Below are positions 1 to 11,651 of a stretch of 64,000 nucleotides of DNA, piece by piece. The position numbers were made by a program, and so were the translations under genes. Origin of the DNA: Candidatus Thermochlorobacteriaceae bacterium (GTDB lineage Bacteria > Bacteroidota > Chlorobiia > Chlorobiales > Thermochlorobacteraceae); contig JAJUFC010000016.1 in the NCBI GenBank assembly GCA_029263855.1, positions 16,113-80,112 of the forward strand. The letters are read 5' to 3'. Each line of letters starts with the position of its first letter. Position 1 is the stretch's first letter. The notes beneath the pieces were generated by a model. The model was not told the origin of the DNA. It saw only the letters and a program-made list of their open reading frames with translations, and made no database searches.

Positions 1-1
1 T

Positions 2-238
2 TTCTTCTTCGCTAAATCAACCGCGCTTGACAAAACATTCGTTTGGATAATGAGCCTGTATGCGTTTTTGGTTGGGCTATCGCGCATTTATGTCGGCGTG
101 CATTATCCGTCTGATGTGCTCGGCGGGTTTGCGATTGGCATTGCGTCGGGGGTTCTCGTTTATGGCGCGTTTAGTTATGTTTGGAAAAACGTGATTGAAA
201 CGCGGCGATTGAAAAAACAAAACAACTTAAACACCTAA
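2..238 (+). CDS. PAP2-superfamily phosphatase, C-terminal part
   Basis: The gene begins outside the window; its frame is open from base 2 and 78 codons remain. The visible part carries the last PAP2 phosphatase signature, SR-x5-H-x3-D (SRIYVGVHYPSD), with the His and Asp that complete the active site. A hydrophobic stretch that should be the final membrane helix and a short basic tail follow. PAP2 enzymes remove phosphate from lipid phosphates such as undecaprenyl pyrophosphate or phosphatidate at the membrane. The substrate cannot be told from this fragment. The next gene starts 5 bases after the stop, so the two are probably co-transcribed. Confidence 0.85.
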   Translation, partial: FFFAKSTALDKTFVWIMSLYAFLVGLSRIYVGVHYPSDVLGGFAIGIASGVLVYGAFSYVWKNVIETRRLKKQNNLNT

Positions 239-243
239 ACACA

Positions 244-840
244 ATGAAAACAGAGCATCTTGGCGATGCCTATGACTTCGTGAAGAAAGACATTTTAAGA
301 ACCCTGAAGATGGGATTGAACAGAAAAGTTTATGTCCTGCCAATGTTCACGGACACATTTGAGGGCGAAAATTTGCAGTTCTACAGAAACCTGACAAGTT
401 GCGATGAGATAATAGAATTAAATCAACTACAATCAAATCAAAATAGTTTGAGTCCGAATGAAATTATTTTTGCTGACCCCGATACGGGCATACACCAAGA
501 ATCGAGCGAAAAGCACATCAGTTTTGATCAATTAACAACAATCAGCGGTCAATGCCACTTGCTGGTGGTGTATGATCAATCATTTGATAGAAATGAAGAA
601 ACAGCAGGAACCAAAAGAAATCAAATTCAAGGCAAACTTAGTGCTCTCAGTGGCAGGGGGTTGCACGCTTTTTACCTAAACCTGAACGGAAGTCTTACTT
701 TCGCCTTCATCTCGAGAAAAAAAGAAGTTCTGGATAGAGCAAGGTGCTTACTGACCTATCAAGTAGCCCTGCCATCAAGGCTTATTCCTCAGGAAAATTC
801 AAGTCAAGTGGAGCCACCACAGCAAGGCTTGGGCAAGTAA
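244..840 (+). CDS. Hypothetical protein with an FADPDTGIH motif
   Basis: A 198-residue soluble protein with no signal peptide or membrane helix. It opens with HLGDAYDFVKKDIL, has PMFTD near residue 35, FADPDTGIH near residue 76, and a hydrophobic strand CHLLVVYDQSFDR near residue 105. This layout recalls a scattered family of uncharacterised bacterial proteins with an LGDAxDxxK start and a central DPDTG motif. That is from memory, and no activity is assigned to them. It follows the PAP2 gene closely. Its last 42 bases overlap the end of the convergent transporter gene, so its C-terminal tail (rich in Q, S and P) is read from DNA that also encodes that transporter's last helix. Confidence 0.6.
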   Translation: MKTEHLGDAYDFVKKDILRTLKMGLNRKVYVLPMFTDTFEGENLQFYRNLTSCDEIIELNQLQSNQNSLSPNEIIFADPDTGIHQESSEKHISFDQLTTISGQCHLLVVYDQSFDRNEETAGTKRNQIQGKLSALSGRGLHAFYLNLNGSLTFAFISRKKEVLDRARCLLTYQVALPSRLIPQENSSQVEPPQQGLGK

Positions 841-2439
841 AATTTTGAGAATCATTGCGGTCGGAAACACGGCGGAGTAAGCGATGTTCGGGGCTTCGCT
901 ATTAGCGAGTTTGCCGATAAAAGAGAGCACAGCGGGTTGGGTTTGTCCGCCCGCGAGCGCGCCCGTCGCCGAAACCCAATCGAGTCGCAAAATCCACATT
1001 GCGCCGACGAGCAAGAGAAACGCCGAAGTGAAGGTCAAGAGTGCGCCAATGCCGATAAGCGTCAAGCCTTGTCCGCCAATCGCGTCGGCGAATTGCGCGC
1101 CCGACTTAATCCCGACCGACGCGAAAAAGAGCACCAAGCCGAGTTGTCGAAACGTCGCATCGATTTCGAGCGGCAAATCCCAAATGAGCGGACCCGTTCT
1201 GCCCAAGTAACCCAAGACGAGCGAAACGAGCAGCGCGCCGCCCGCCAAGCCTAACTTCAATTCAAATTCGCCAATCTGAATCGGAATTTGTCCGATGGCG
1301 ATTCCAAACAAAATGCCAAGCGAGAGCGAAAGGTAATCGGTTTCGCTGAGGGCTTTGGCGGAGTCGCCCAAGTATTTGGTGAGGTCGGCGATGCGGTCGG
1401 CAGGGGCGACGACGCGCAAGCGGTCGCCGCGCTCTAAAATGGTTTCATCGGTGGGGAAGAAATCGGTATCGCCGCGACGAATCCGCGTGACCAACGCGCC
1501 CCAAGCGTTCTCTAAATCCAAGTCTTTTAGGCTTTTTCCAATGAGGTTGGGATTCGTGAGCAGAATGCGGCGGAAATCGACCTGCTTGCGTTCTCCTTCT
1601 GGGCTTTCGGAGGTTTCTTCGCCGATGGCTTTGCCCGCAAGTTCGACCGCGCTTGCCGAGCCAACAACGCGCAACACGTCGCCGCGTTGAAGAACCGCAT
1701 TCGCAACGCCGACGAATATGTCGCTCCCGCGCTTGATTCGGCTTACTCGAACGCCGAAGGGCAGAAGCAAGGCTTCTTGAATCGTTTTGCCGATGAGGTC
1801 ATCGCGAGTCAACACAAAGTTCTTGCCGACGGGCGCGTCGGTCTTCGTGCCTGCGGTTTCTTCGGCGCGCGCGGTTTCTTTGGCGATATCCACTTTTCGG
1901 AGCGACGCAATCGAAAGCGAGAGCAAAATCGGAAGCACGACGGCAAGCGGATAAACGACCGAATAGCCAACGGCAATTAAAGGCGCGTCGGGGTGATTGC
2001 CCATCGCTTCCGTCGCCGCCGCCAACGCGGGCGTATTCGTCAGCGCGCCGCAGAACATTCCGACCAAAATCGCGCCGTTCAGCGACATCATCTTGCCAAC
2101 AAGCGAAGCCACCGCCGCTACCGCGCCAATCGCTACGACCGCCAATAGCGTCAGCGACAGTCCTCTTTGACGCAAGATTCGAAAAAAGCCTGGTCCTGAA
2201 TGCAAGCCCACCGTATAGACGAACAGCAACAGTCCTAACTGCCCAATTACGTCAGGCGCTTTGAATCGCCCTTCGCCAAACGCGCCGACCGCCAATCCGA
2301 CAAACAAAACCGACGCAACCCCAAGCCCAACGCCCTTGAACTCAATTTTCGAGAGCAAGTAGCCAAAACCAATCGTGAGAAATAAAAGCGCAATCGCGTT
2401 TTGTGAGAGAAAATCGCGGAGAACATCGAAGAGAATCAT
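799..2439 (-). CDS. AAE-family (AspT/YidE-type) transporter with two TrkA-C domains
   Basis: A 546-residue inner membrane protein of the aspartate:alanine exchanger family. Two membrane halves (about residues 1-190 and 365-546) flank a cytoplasmic region with two TrkA-C/RCK-C regulatory domains (about 210-355). The halves carry matching polar motifs, GALTNTPAL in the first and GALAGGQTQPAVLSF in the second, as expected of the internal duplication. I chose the ATG at 2439 because it directly precedes the first helix. The open frame extends upstream to 2577, but that would add about 46 polar residues and overlap the SDR gene. Known members exchange amino acids or organic acids; the substrate here is unknown. 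The first methionines have no strong ribosome site. Confidence 0.88.
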   Translation of the reverse strand: MILFDVLRDFLSQNAIALLFLTIGFGYLLSKIEFKGVGLGVASVLFVGLAVGAFGEGRFKAPDVIGQLGLLLFVYTVGLHSGPGFFRILRQRGLSLTLLAVVAIGAVAAVASLVGKMMSLNGAILVGMFCGALTNTPALAAATEAMGNHPDAPLIAVGYSVVYPLAVVLPILLSLSIASLRKVDIAKETARAEETAGTKTDAPVGKNFVLTRDDLIGKTIQEALLLPFGVRVSRIKRGSDIFVGVANAVLQRGDVLRVVGSASAVELAGKAIGEETSESPEGERKQVDFRRILLTNPNLIGKSLKDLDLENAWGALVTRIRRGDTDFFPTDETILERGDRLRVVAPADRIADLTKYLGDSAKALSETDYLSLSLGILFGIAIGQIPIQIGEFELKLGLAGGALLVSLVLGYLGRTGPLIWDLPLEIDATFRQLGLVLFFASVGIKSGAQFADAIGGQGLTLIGIGALLTFTSAFLLLVGAMWILRLDWVSATGALAGGQTQPAVLSFIGKLANSEAPNIAYSAVFPTAMILKILLAQALLWWLHLT

Positions 2440-2554
2440 CTCGAGAAAATGTAAGCGTGCATAATGATTGCAAACGTCCGAAATTTCTCGGACAAAAATC
2501 GTTTGAATCTTTGCGAAAAAAAGTGTAGAGGGTTCGCAAGAAGATTCAGCAGAA

Positions 2555-3373
2555 TCAGTAGAGCAAGCGTCCGCCATCGACGCTCAAAATGTGCCCGGTG
2601 ATGTAGTCGTTTTCGGTTAGAAAGAGCATCGCATTAACCACATCGGTTGGAGAGCCAATGCGTCGCAGAGGAATTTTCTCGACAATGTCTTTTTCGTATT
2701 GCTTGTCGCGCTCGTCGTGCAAGAGCAAGGTGCCGGGCGCGATGGAATTGACGAGGATTTTCGGCGCAAATTCTTTCGCAAACACTTTCGTGAGGTGTTG
2801 AACGCCAACTTTGGAAGCCGTATAAGGCGCGTAATTCCGCCACACGAGCTCCGCCGAGACATCCGACATCGTAATGATTCGCGAAACGAAGTCTTGTTTC
2901 ATCATCATCTTTGCCGCCTCTTGCATCGTGAAGAATGTGCCTTTGAGGTTGGTATCGACGAGCGAATCCCAATCTTTTTCGCTCACGCTTGGAAGTCGAG
3001 TTGGGAAAAAATTGGAGGCGTTGCAAATCATCAAATCCAGCCGCTCGAAGCGGCGACGAAAGAACATAAACGCGCGTTTAACCGAACTCACTTTGGAAAT
3101 GTCGCACTGAATCATTTTCGCATCGGGCGCGAAGGCTTTGAGTTCGGAAAGCGTCTCGAGGGCTTCTTCACGCGACGAGCGATAAGTGAAACAAACGCGC
3201 CAACCGCGCTTGGCAAGTTCCATTGCCATCGCCTTGCCGAGCCGCCCAGAGCCGCCCGTGATGAAGCACACGGGCGAACTCGCGGCGCGTTCTACGCGCT
3301 TCGGCTTGCGTTTTAAGCGAAGCGATTTCAAGGTTACTCCGCTGAGCGACGACTTCAAATTCGGAATCTTCAT
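2555..3373 (-). CDS. SDR-family oxidoreductase, pteridine-reductase-like
   Basis: A 272-residue short-chain dehydrogenase. After a basic 33-residue leader comes the dinucleotide site TGGSGRLG (residues 39-46), then CDIS near 90, NAS near 118, and YTASK with Tyr184 and Lys188. The cofactor loop has TGxxxRxG instead of the usual TGxxxGxG, and an Asp (171) sits 13 residues before the catalytic Tyr. Both features are hallmarks of pteridine reductases and of FolM. Such enzymes use NADPH to reduce dihydro- or oxidised pterins, so a pterin or folate role is plausible but not proven. Its gene lies 12 bases after eno on the same strand. Confidence 0.8.
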   Translation of the reverse strand: MKIPNLKSSLSGVTLKSLRLKRKPKRVERAASSPVCFITGGSGRLGKAMAMELAKRGWRVCFTYRSSREEALETLSELKAFAPDAKMIQCDISKVSSVKRAFMFFRRRFERLDLMICNASNFFPTRLPSVSEKDWDSLVDTNLKGTFFTMQEAAKMMMKQDFVSRIITMSDVSAELVWRNYAPYTASKVGVQHLTKVFAKEFAPKILVNSIAPGTLLLHDERDKQYEKDIVEKIPLRRIGSPTDVVNAMLFLTENDYITGHILSVDGGRLLY

Positions 3374-3385
3374 CGTTCAAGATGT

Positions 3386-4690
<1,305 letters not shown>

Positions 4691-4704
4691 TTAGAAGAAT
4701 CCGA

Positions 4705-4712
4705 CAAAGGTA
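4705..4712 (-). promoter_or_regulatory. Candidate -7 promoter element of eno
   Basis: Read on the minus strand the bases are TACCTTTG, matching the Bacteroidota TAnnTTTG -7 element, 36 bases before the eno start codon. No convincing -35 box lies 17-18 bases further upstream, so the call rests on the -7 element and its position only. Confidence 0.4.
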
Positions 4713-4747
4713 AGGATTTTGCGCGAATGAATTGCCTCGCGTCCGTT

Positions 4748-5065
4748 TCAAAAAGAGAGCAAGAGCGCGAGAACGCTATATGCGACCGCCGCTGGCGCAA
4801 TCGTAACAAAGATGAGCCAAGCGACTATCAATAGCCAAATGACAATCAAGAGAAGCGCCCTGCGGTATCCTGCGATGTCGAATGTTTCGTGGGAGGCATC
4901 GTAGCGTATCTCGACCTTGAACCAACGCTGGATTCTTTCAATCCCAAATGTTATCGAGGGAACATAAAATTTGATGAACCAAATGGCATAAAGAATGACG
5001 ACGACGGTTGCCGCAACCATTTGTCTTCGCAACTCGTCGGGCAACGCTGAAAGCCACTCTATCAT
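4748..5065 (-). CDS. Small membrane protein of unknown function
   Basis: A 105-residue protein starting at the ATG at 5065 (MIEWLSALPDELRRQ). The longer open frame to 5113 would overlap ispF and adds a polar leader. It has one hydrophobic segment near residues 15-33 and a long hydrophobic C-terminal block (about 70-105) that can form one or two helices, separated by a charged loop with FKVEIRYDASHETFD. It begins 14 bases after ispF and is probably cotranscribed with it. I do not recognise the family. Confidence 0.6.
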   Translation of the reverse strand: MIEWLSALPDELRRQMVAATVVVILYAIWFIKFYVPSITFGIERIQRWFKVEIRYDASHETFDIAGYRRALLLIVIWLLIVAWLIFVTIAPAAVAYSVLALLLSF

Positions 5066-5079
5066 TGCGCGAGAGAGAT

Positions 5080-5565
5080 TTACTGCTTCGGCGAGATGCG
5101 ATCGACGAGGCAAACCGCGTGCGCAACCGCGCCTTCTTCTTTTCCAACGAATCCCAATTTTTCCGAAGTCGTCGCCTTGACGGAAACGGCATCGAGTTCC
5201 ATCTGCAAGGCGCGCGCGATGTTTTTGCGCATCTGCAGAATATGCGGCGCGATTTTAGGCTTCTCGAGCAAGAGCATGGAATCCACATTGACGGGCTTGT
5301 AACCATGCTTCTCAACGAGTTTGCCGACTTTTTTTAGGAGAAGGATGGAGTCGATGTCTTTGTAAGCAGGGTTGGTATTAGGAAAATGCTTGCCGATGTC
5401 GCCGAGTGCAAGCGCACCCAGAAGAGCATCGCAAATAGCGTGCAGGAGCACGTCGGCATCGCTGTGTCCGTCCAAGCCTTTCTCGTGTGGGATTTCTACG
5501 CCGCCGATGATGAGTTTGCGTCCTGCAACGAGCGGGTGAATGTCAATGCCGATTCCGATTCGCAT
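5080..5565 (-). CDS. ispF: 2-C-methyl-D-erythritol 2,4-cyclodiphosphate synthase
   Basis: A complete 161-residue IspF, the fifth step of the MEP isoprenoid pathway, closing 4-diphosphocytidyl-ME-2-phosphate to the cyclodiphosphate with loss of CMP. The metal ligands Asp8, His10 and His42 are in place within GIDIHPL and [13 protein letters not shown], and the conserved [10 protein letters not shown] loop is near residue 130. Together with the type 2 IPP isomerase at 17844 it shows that isoprenoids are made by the MEP route. The gene is preceded by a hairpin that should end clpP transcription. Confidence 0.97.
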   Translation of the reverse strand: MRIGIGIDIHPLVAGRKLIIGGVEIPHEKGLDGHSDADVLLHAICDALLGALALGDIGKHFPNTNPAYKDIDSILLLKKVGKLVEKHGYKPVNVDSMLLLEKPKIAPHILQMRKNIARALQMELDAVSVKATTSEKLGFVGKEEGAVAHAVCLVDRISPKQ

Positions 5566-5632
5566 GTTGAAGTGTCGTGATAAAGTTGATGAAAGATGGT
5601 ATTACGAAAATAGGGAAATGAGGGTGAAGATA

Positions 5633-5660
5633 AAGCCACCGCTTGTGGCGACGGTGGCTT
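5633..5660 (-). terminator. Hairpin between clpP and ispF
   Basis: An 8-bp perfect stem (AAGCCACC and GGTGGCTT) with a 12-base loop, located just after the clpP stop on the minus strand. The trailing bases on that strand are T-rich but broken (TTTATCTTC), so it is a weak intrinsic terminator or an attenuating hairpin upstream of ispF. Confidence 0.55.
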
Positions 5661-5681
5661 CTGAATGGAAGTAGCAAGAAT

Positions 5682-6368
5682 TTACTTTTTCTCGTCGGGT
5701 TTTGGACGTCGCTCGAAGATTTCGTCGATGATGCCATACTCTTTGGCTTCGGTCGGCGTCATCCAGTTATCGCGCTCGGCATCTTTGTGGATTTTCTCGA
5801 CAGGTTGTCCTGTGTGTTTTGCCATAATTTCCTCGAGCATCGTGCGCGTTTTTTGAATTTCTTTTGCCATAATCAAGATGTCGGTTTCTTGACCTTGCGC
5901 GCCGCCCGAAGGTTGATGAATCATAATGCGCGAGTGCGGAAGCGAGGCGCGTTTGCCTTTCTCGCCTGCGCAAAGGAGAAATGCACCCATCGACGCCGCC
6001 ATGCCGACGCAGACAGTCGAGATGGACGGACGAATGAATTGCATCGTATCATACACCCCTAAACCCGCATAAACACTGCCGCCGGGCGAATTGATGTAAA
6101 GATAAATATCGCGCTCGGGGTCTTCGGATTCCAAGAAGATGAGTTGCGCCATAATCAATCCTGCGGAGTGGTCGTCGACGACTGTTCCGTAAAAGATAAT
6201 GCGCTCACGTAAGAGACGCGAGAAAATATCAAAGGCGCGCTCGCCGCGTCCTGATGTTTCAACCACCATCGGCACAAGCATGTTGCGCGTTTGGTTGATG
6301 CTTTGCTCGATGCGCGAGTCGAAGAGTTTGTTCGCGTGATAATCAAATCCAAAATTGATGTTTGCCAT
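5682..6368 (-). CDS. clpP: ATP-dependent Clp protease proteolytic subunit
   Basis: A 228-residue ClpP, the serine protease chamber that works with ClpX or ClpA/C to degrade unfolded or tagged proteins in the cytosol. The catalytic triad is Ser126 (GMAASMGA), His151 (MIHQPSGG) and Asp200 (DAERDNWM). The oligomerisation and handle-helix region near residues 160-190 is normal. The N-terminus is about 25 residues longer than the E. coli mature form and probably holds a self-cleaved propeptide, as in other ClpP proteins. It stands alone here, without clpX or tig next to it. Confidence 0.97.
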   Translation of the reverse strand: MANINFGFDYHANKLFDSRIEQSINQTRNMLVPMVVETSGRGERAFDIFSRLLRERIIFYGTVVDDHSAGLIMAQLIFLESEDPERDIYLYINSPGGSVYAGLGVYDTMQFIRPSISTVCVGMAASMGAFLLCAGEKGKRASLPHSRIMIHQPSGGAQGQETDILIMAKEIQKTRTMLEEIMAKHTGQPVEKIHKDAERDNWMTPTEAKEYGIIDEIFERRPKPDEKK

Positions 6369-6452
6369 TTTTCGGAGAAGGTTAAAATTAGACTGCCGCT
6401 CTGCAATAAATCAGTTCATTGCACAAAGAGCGACAAAAGGAAAACAAAAGAA

Positions 6453-7067
6453 TCAAAAAGAAAATTTAATTGTCGGTGTTCGATACTCGGGCAACTTCGT
6501 GCCGTCCCAAGAAGGATAGCGATGTCGATACACCGTTGCCTGAATCGCTTGCACGGCTTGTGCATCAAGGTCGTTGTGTTCCCACTTAATTTCTTTAACG
6601 CGCCCAGTGGGCAAGACAACAAGTTTGAACGAGATGTAGCCACGCACGCCGTCCATTCGGCGTTTTGCCGCCTCAATCGTTGGGCGAAGTTCGTCTTCAA
6701 GGTCGGCAGTGGATTCGCTCATTTTGTCGGTATCGACGGGCATCTCGCGCTCTATTTTCTTGCCCGCGATTTCAGGCGGAAGCGTGTCGGCTCGAGCTTT
6801 CGCGTCTGCAAGTTCTTTTGCTTTCGCGGCGGCAAGGCTATCGTTAAGACGCTTGCGCTCGGCTTCTTCAGCGTCAAGGCGTTTCTTGACGGCGGCAATG
6901 GAATCACGCCGACGTTGTTCTTCGACAGCCGCTAAATCTTGCGCTTGCTTCAAATCAATGTCGCTTTGATTTTTGCACCCCGAACAGCCTGAACAACCCG
7001 AGAGCGCAAGGCAAATCGCGACCGAAGCGAGCGTTGTGGAAACAAGTGAAATGAAGGTGTGTTTCAT
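6453..7067 (-). CDS. Lipoprotein with coiled coil and TonB-like C-terminal domain
   Basis: A 204-residue protein with a lipoprotein signal ending in ALSGC (Cys25), followed by a cluster of SGC repeats. A highly charged Ala/Glu/Arg/Lys coiled coil runs over about residues 40-100. A C-terminal domain (about 130-204) reads GYISFKLVVLPTGRVKEIKWEHND and ends in YRTPTIKFSF. The last part resembles the TonB C-terminal fold found in many Bacteroidota lipoproteins, in which a mature cysteine anchors the protein to a membrane. There is no N-terminal TonB membrane helix, so it is not a classical TonB. A possible promoter element TATCTTCG lies 35-42 bases upstream (minus strand, 7102-7109). Confidence 0.7.
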   Translation of the reverse strand: MKHTFISLVSTTLASVAICLALSGCSGCSGCKNQSDIDLKQAQDLAAVEEQRRRDSIAAVKKRLDAEEAERKRLNDSLAAAKAKELADAKARADTLPPEIAGKKIEREMPVDTDKMSESTADLEDELRPTIEAAKRRMDGVRGYISFKLVVLPTGRVKEIKWEHNDLDAQAVQAIQATVYRHRYPSWDGTKLPEYRTPTIKFSF

Positions 7068-7174
7068 CTAAAAGGTTGGAAAAAGTCATTGCTTGAACAA
7101 GCGAAGATAAAACAGAGGTGCTTCATTTTGAAGAAATTTTCACAAAGATTCTCGAACAAGAAATGTAAAGTGAT

Positions 7175-7215
7175 AAACAAAAAGAGGCGAACCCGCCTAA
7201 TGCGAACTCGCCTCT
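7175..7215 (-). terminator. Intrinsic terminator of groES-groEL
   Basis: On the minus strand, after the groEL stop, an 8-bp perfect stem AGAGGCGA/TCGCCTCT (bases 7183-7190 and 7208-7215) is followed by TTTTGTTT. The position and T-run fit a rho-independent terminator for the chaperonin operon. Confidence 0.75.
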
Positions 7216-7244
7216 CTTGGAAACAATCGCGTGAGCGAAAAGGA

Positions 7245-8891
<1,647 letters not shown>

Positions 8892-8924
8892 TTAAATTTT
8901 TCAGAAAAATGTTTCAAAAACGAA

Positions 8925-9212
8925 TTAGTTGAGAATCGCGAAGATGTCGCTTTCGCGCATAATGAGGTATTCTTCGCCGTCAACGGTAACTTCTGTGCCG
9001 GAATACTTTCCGTAAAGCACTTTGTCGCCGACTTTCACGCTGGGCTTGATGAGCGTGCCATTGTCGGCAGTTTTGCCCATACCAATTGCGACGATTTCCC
9101 CGTGTTGCGGCTTTTCTTTTCCAGTGTCAGGAATGTAGAGTCCGCCTTTTGTCTTTTCTTCTGCTGGGGCAGCTTTGACAACAACGCGGTCTGCCAAAGG
9201 TTGAAGTTTCAT
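8925..9212 (-). CDS. groES: Co-chaperonin GroES (Hsp10)
   Basis: A 95-residue GroES, the heptameric lid of the GroEL chamber. I place the start at 9212 ([16 protein letters not shown]) because it matches the family, is preceded by a good GGAGG ribosome site 7 bases upstream, and gives the normal length. The open frame continues to 9314 but that part would span the CIRCE-proximal leader. The mobile loop [16 protein letters not shown] and C-terminal [16 protein letters not shown] are standard. Confidence 0.98.
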   Translation of the reverse strand: MKLQPLADRVVVKAAPAEEKTKGGLYIPDTGKEKPQHGEIVAIGMGKTADNGTLIKPSVKVGDKVLYGKYSGTEVTVDGEEYLIMRESDIFAILN

Positions 9213-9307
9213 GGTAAATTCCTCCAAAAGTTTAAGTGAATGATTAGTGTTTGTGTTGAAAGCGAGTGAATTGAAACAATCCCACACAATGGGCTGTCTT
9301 TCAACTT

Positions 9308-9334
9308 TTAGCACTCAAACGAAGAGAGTGCTAA
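9308..9334. promoter_or_regulatory. CIRCE operator (HrcA binding site)
   Basis: A perfect CIRCE element: TTAGCACTC, nine bases, GAGTGCTAA. HrcA binds this inverted repeat and represses chaperonin genes until heat stress titrates GroEL away from it. It sits just downstream of the -7 element at 9343-9350, so bound HrcA would cover the transcription start. No hrcA or dnaK gene is in the window. Confidence 0.97.
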
Positions 9335-9342
9335 AAGTGTTG

Positions 9343-9373
9343 CAAAGATAAATGTTTTTCCGTGCATTGTCAA
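9343..9373 (-). promoter_or_regulatory. groES-groEL promoter
   Basis: On the minus strand the sequence reads TTGACA (9373-9368), a 17-base spacer, and TATCTTTG (9350-9343). The downstream box fits both a vegetative -10 and the Bacteroidota TAnnTTTG form. The start of transcription would fall at the edge of, or inside, the CIRCE operator. Confidence 0.8.
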
Positions 9374-9417
9374 GATGTCGTTTCAGTAGCATTGTGAGCG
9401 GAATACAAGAGGGGGAG

Positions 9418-10554
9418 TTAAAGCATCAAGGCGGATTCTGCGTCGGAGGCGCGTTTCAAGCAGTTTTCTATTGAATCGCCAATCGCGGTAATATGTCCCA
9501 TTTTGCGCCCAATACGCGATTCCGCTTTGCCATAAAGATGAACTTTTGCCGAAGTTGAGCCGAGTGCCAAAGGAAGCGACAGAAGCGAGACAGGGCGATG
9601 CGTTTTGCCCAGCACATTCACCATCACGGCGGCAGGCGTGAGCATCGATACATCGCCAAGTGGGTAGTTCAAAATGGCGCGAATATGATTTTCAAATTGC
9701 GACGTGATGCAAGCGTCAATCGTGTAGTGTCCTGAATTGTGCGGACGCGGCGCGAGTTCGTTGATTAAAATTTTTCCATCTTCTTTTACGAACATCTCAA
9801 CGCCGAAAACCCCGACGCCCTCAATCGATTCAATGGCGACTTGTGCCAAATTGCGTGCCGCCCACTCGGTTTCTTCTCCAATTTCGGCAGGAGCTTTCAC
9901 GATTTTGCAGATGTGATTTTCTTGAATCGTCTCCACAATCGGATAAACTTTCACGGATTCATTGCGCGTGCGGGCAACGATGGTCGCAAGTTCTTTTTCA
10001 AATTTCACAAAGGCTTCTGCCATGATGGTGCGAGAAGGAAATCCCAATGCCGATAGTGTCTCAGGAATGTCGACGGAGGCGTGAATCGTGCGATTGCCGT
10101 AGCCGTCGTAACCGCCCGTGCGCGATTTGAGCAGGAAGGGATAACCATATTTGCGTCCGAAGTGTTCGGCGTCCTCAACGCAATGGATTTCGGCAAAATC
10201 GGCAACAGGCAAGTTGTTTCGGCGAAGCGTTTCTTTTTGAACGAATTTATCTTGAACAAGCGCAACCGTTCTCGATGTTGGAAATACGGGCTTGCCCAGC
10301 GATTCCAAATACTCAAGCACGCGGGGCGCGATAAATTCATTTTCCAACGTAATAACTGACGCGCGCTGTGCAAACTTCGTGAGTTCGGATTGCTCCGACC
10401 ACTCGCCGACAAACGAATACGGCGTAACTTGACTTGCAGGGCTGTTTGGCACGCGCTCGTAAATGCACACGTTCATGCCAAAGCGAAAAGCGGCATAAGC
10501 CGACATGCGCGCTAATTGTCCGCCGCCCAAAATGCCGATGGTGATATTATTCAA
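9418..10554 (-). CDS. purK: N5-carboxyaminoimidazole ribonucleotide synthase
   Basis: A 378-residue PurK, an ATP-grasp ligase that adds bicarbonate to AIR to give N5-CAIR in purine synthesis. The start MNNITIGILGGGQLARM is typical, with the PurK N-terminal glycine loop. The ATP-grasp middle contains FLLKSRTGGYDGYGN, and the C-terminal part has GVEMFVKEDGKILINELAPRPHNSGHYTID with the metal-binding acidic and Asn residues. No purE lies beside it. It is followed on the same strand, after 205 bases with their own promoter, by groES. Confidence 0.95.
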   Translation of the reverse strand: MNNITIGILGGGQLARMSAYAAFRFGMNVCIYERVPNSPASQVTPYSFVGEWSEQSELTKFAQRASVITLENEFIAPRVLEYLESLGKPVFPTSRTVALVQDKFVQKETLRRNNLPVADFAEIHCVEDAEHFGRKYGYPFLLKSRTGGYDGYGNRTIHASVDIPETLSALGFPSRTIMAEAFVKFEKELATIVARTRNESVKVYPIVETIQENHICKIVKAPAEIGEETEWAARNLAQVAIESIEGVGVFGVEMFVKEDGKILINELAPRPHNSGHYTIDACITSQFENHIRAILNYPLGDVSMLTPAAVMVNVLGKTHRPVSLLSLPLALGSTSAKVHLYGKAESRIGRKMGHITAIGDSIENCLKRASDAESALML

Positions 10555-10582
10555 AAGGCTGAAAAAGATTTGATTGGGAAAA

Positions 10583-11623
10583 CTATTTTGCGAGAATCAT
10601 TTTTCGAGTTTCCGACCGCGCACCCGCCGTTAATCGGTAAAAATACAATCCACTGGCAAGGTTGAATTGAGCCGCATTGAAATTGAGCCGATATGTGCCT
10701 GCGCTTTGCCGCGTCTGAACCAGCGTTGCGACAGTTCTGCCGAGCACATCAAAAACCTCCAACCGAACATCGCTTGCCGCCGAGAGTCGATACGTGAAAG
10801 TTGTTGTTGGATTAAATGGATTTGGATAGTTCTGATGTAATTCAAACGCGAGAGGCGCAGGGTTAAATAGCGCGGAAAGCGGCTGTGTAGAGAGTTGTGT
10901 GATTTGTCCAGGTAAAGTAAATGCAGGAACGCCAAACAGGGAAAGGTTAATTGTAACGGTCGGCGTAACGCGCTTGACAATCCAAGTATTTTGAGAAATC
11001 CAAGTGGTGTCGGGAATGGAAAAAAGCGGAAGCGGCGGAAACGGCGGCGGCAGAACTTGTGTGCCAACGCTTGTGGTAATCAAAAAGCGTTTTGCGTTGG
11101 TAAATGTGCCAAACGGAACGGCTACGGTTTGGTCAGAAAGTCGGCGACCAGTAATGGTAATGACCAACGGAACGGTAGTACTTGAATCTATTGGAACGGT
11201 AAAAGAGCGCGTGAGCAAAGTATAATTTTGATTGACGGCTTGCGCGAAGCGATAAGTGGAATACCAACCAATCAGCGTTTGTAGTGAGTCGGCAAGTGCG
11301 GGCGGAAGAGTGCTCAACGGAAGGTCTGAGCCAATGTATTGGAACCCGTTTGAGCCTTCTAAACTCACGAATGAAGAATCGCTTAGCAATCCGTTGAGTG
11401 TCAGAATAAGTTTTGCAAGTTTGCCTTGATACATCATTTCCCCAGATAAAGAATCGACTCGAGTGCGTTCAGTGCCGGGAATAATGTTTTGGAGTGTATC
11501 TAATGTGGCGATGGAATAGTGCCACTTGTAGCCTGATTGTGCGGGGAAAAACGACGAGGCGGATTGCGCCGATGCACAGAGCGAGGTTAAAGTGAAAAGA
11601 AAGAGTAGACTCCACTGCTTCAT
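10583..11623 (-). CDS. Secreted protein with type IX sorting domain
   Basis: A 346-residue exported protein. A clear signal peptide ends in SLCASAQS near residue 21. The body (about 25-255) is rich in beta-forming residues and gives no family I recognise. The last 80 residues are a C-terminal sorting domain of the type IX secretion system, with FELHQNYPNPFNPTT, LEVFDVLGRTVATLV, GTYRLNF and a closing KMILAK. Proteins with this tail cross the outer membrane by T9SS and are released or attached to the cell surface. It lies 28 bases upstream of the purK start and reads toward it on the minus strand. Confidence 0.9.
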   Translation of the reverse strand: MKQWSLLFLFTLTSLCASAQSASSFFPAQSGYKWHYSIATLDTLQNIIPGTERTRVDSLSGEMMYQGKLAKLILTLNGLLSDSSFVSLEGSNGFQYIGSDLPLSTLPPALADSLQTLIGWYSTYRFAQAVNQNYTLLTRSFTVPIDSSTTVPLVITITGRRLSDQTVAVPFGTFTNAKRFLITTSVGTQVLPPPFPPLPLFSIPDTTWISQNTWIVKRVTPTVTINLSLFGVPAFTLPGQITQLSTQPLSALFNPAPLAFELHQNYPNPFNPTTTFTYRLSAASDVRLEVFDVLGRTVATLVQTRQSAGTYRLNFNAAQFNLASGLYFYRLTAGARSETRKMILAK

Positions 11624-11651
11624 AATAGTGTGACTTGGTATTTCGTGAGGC

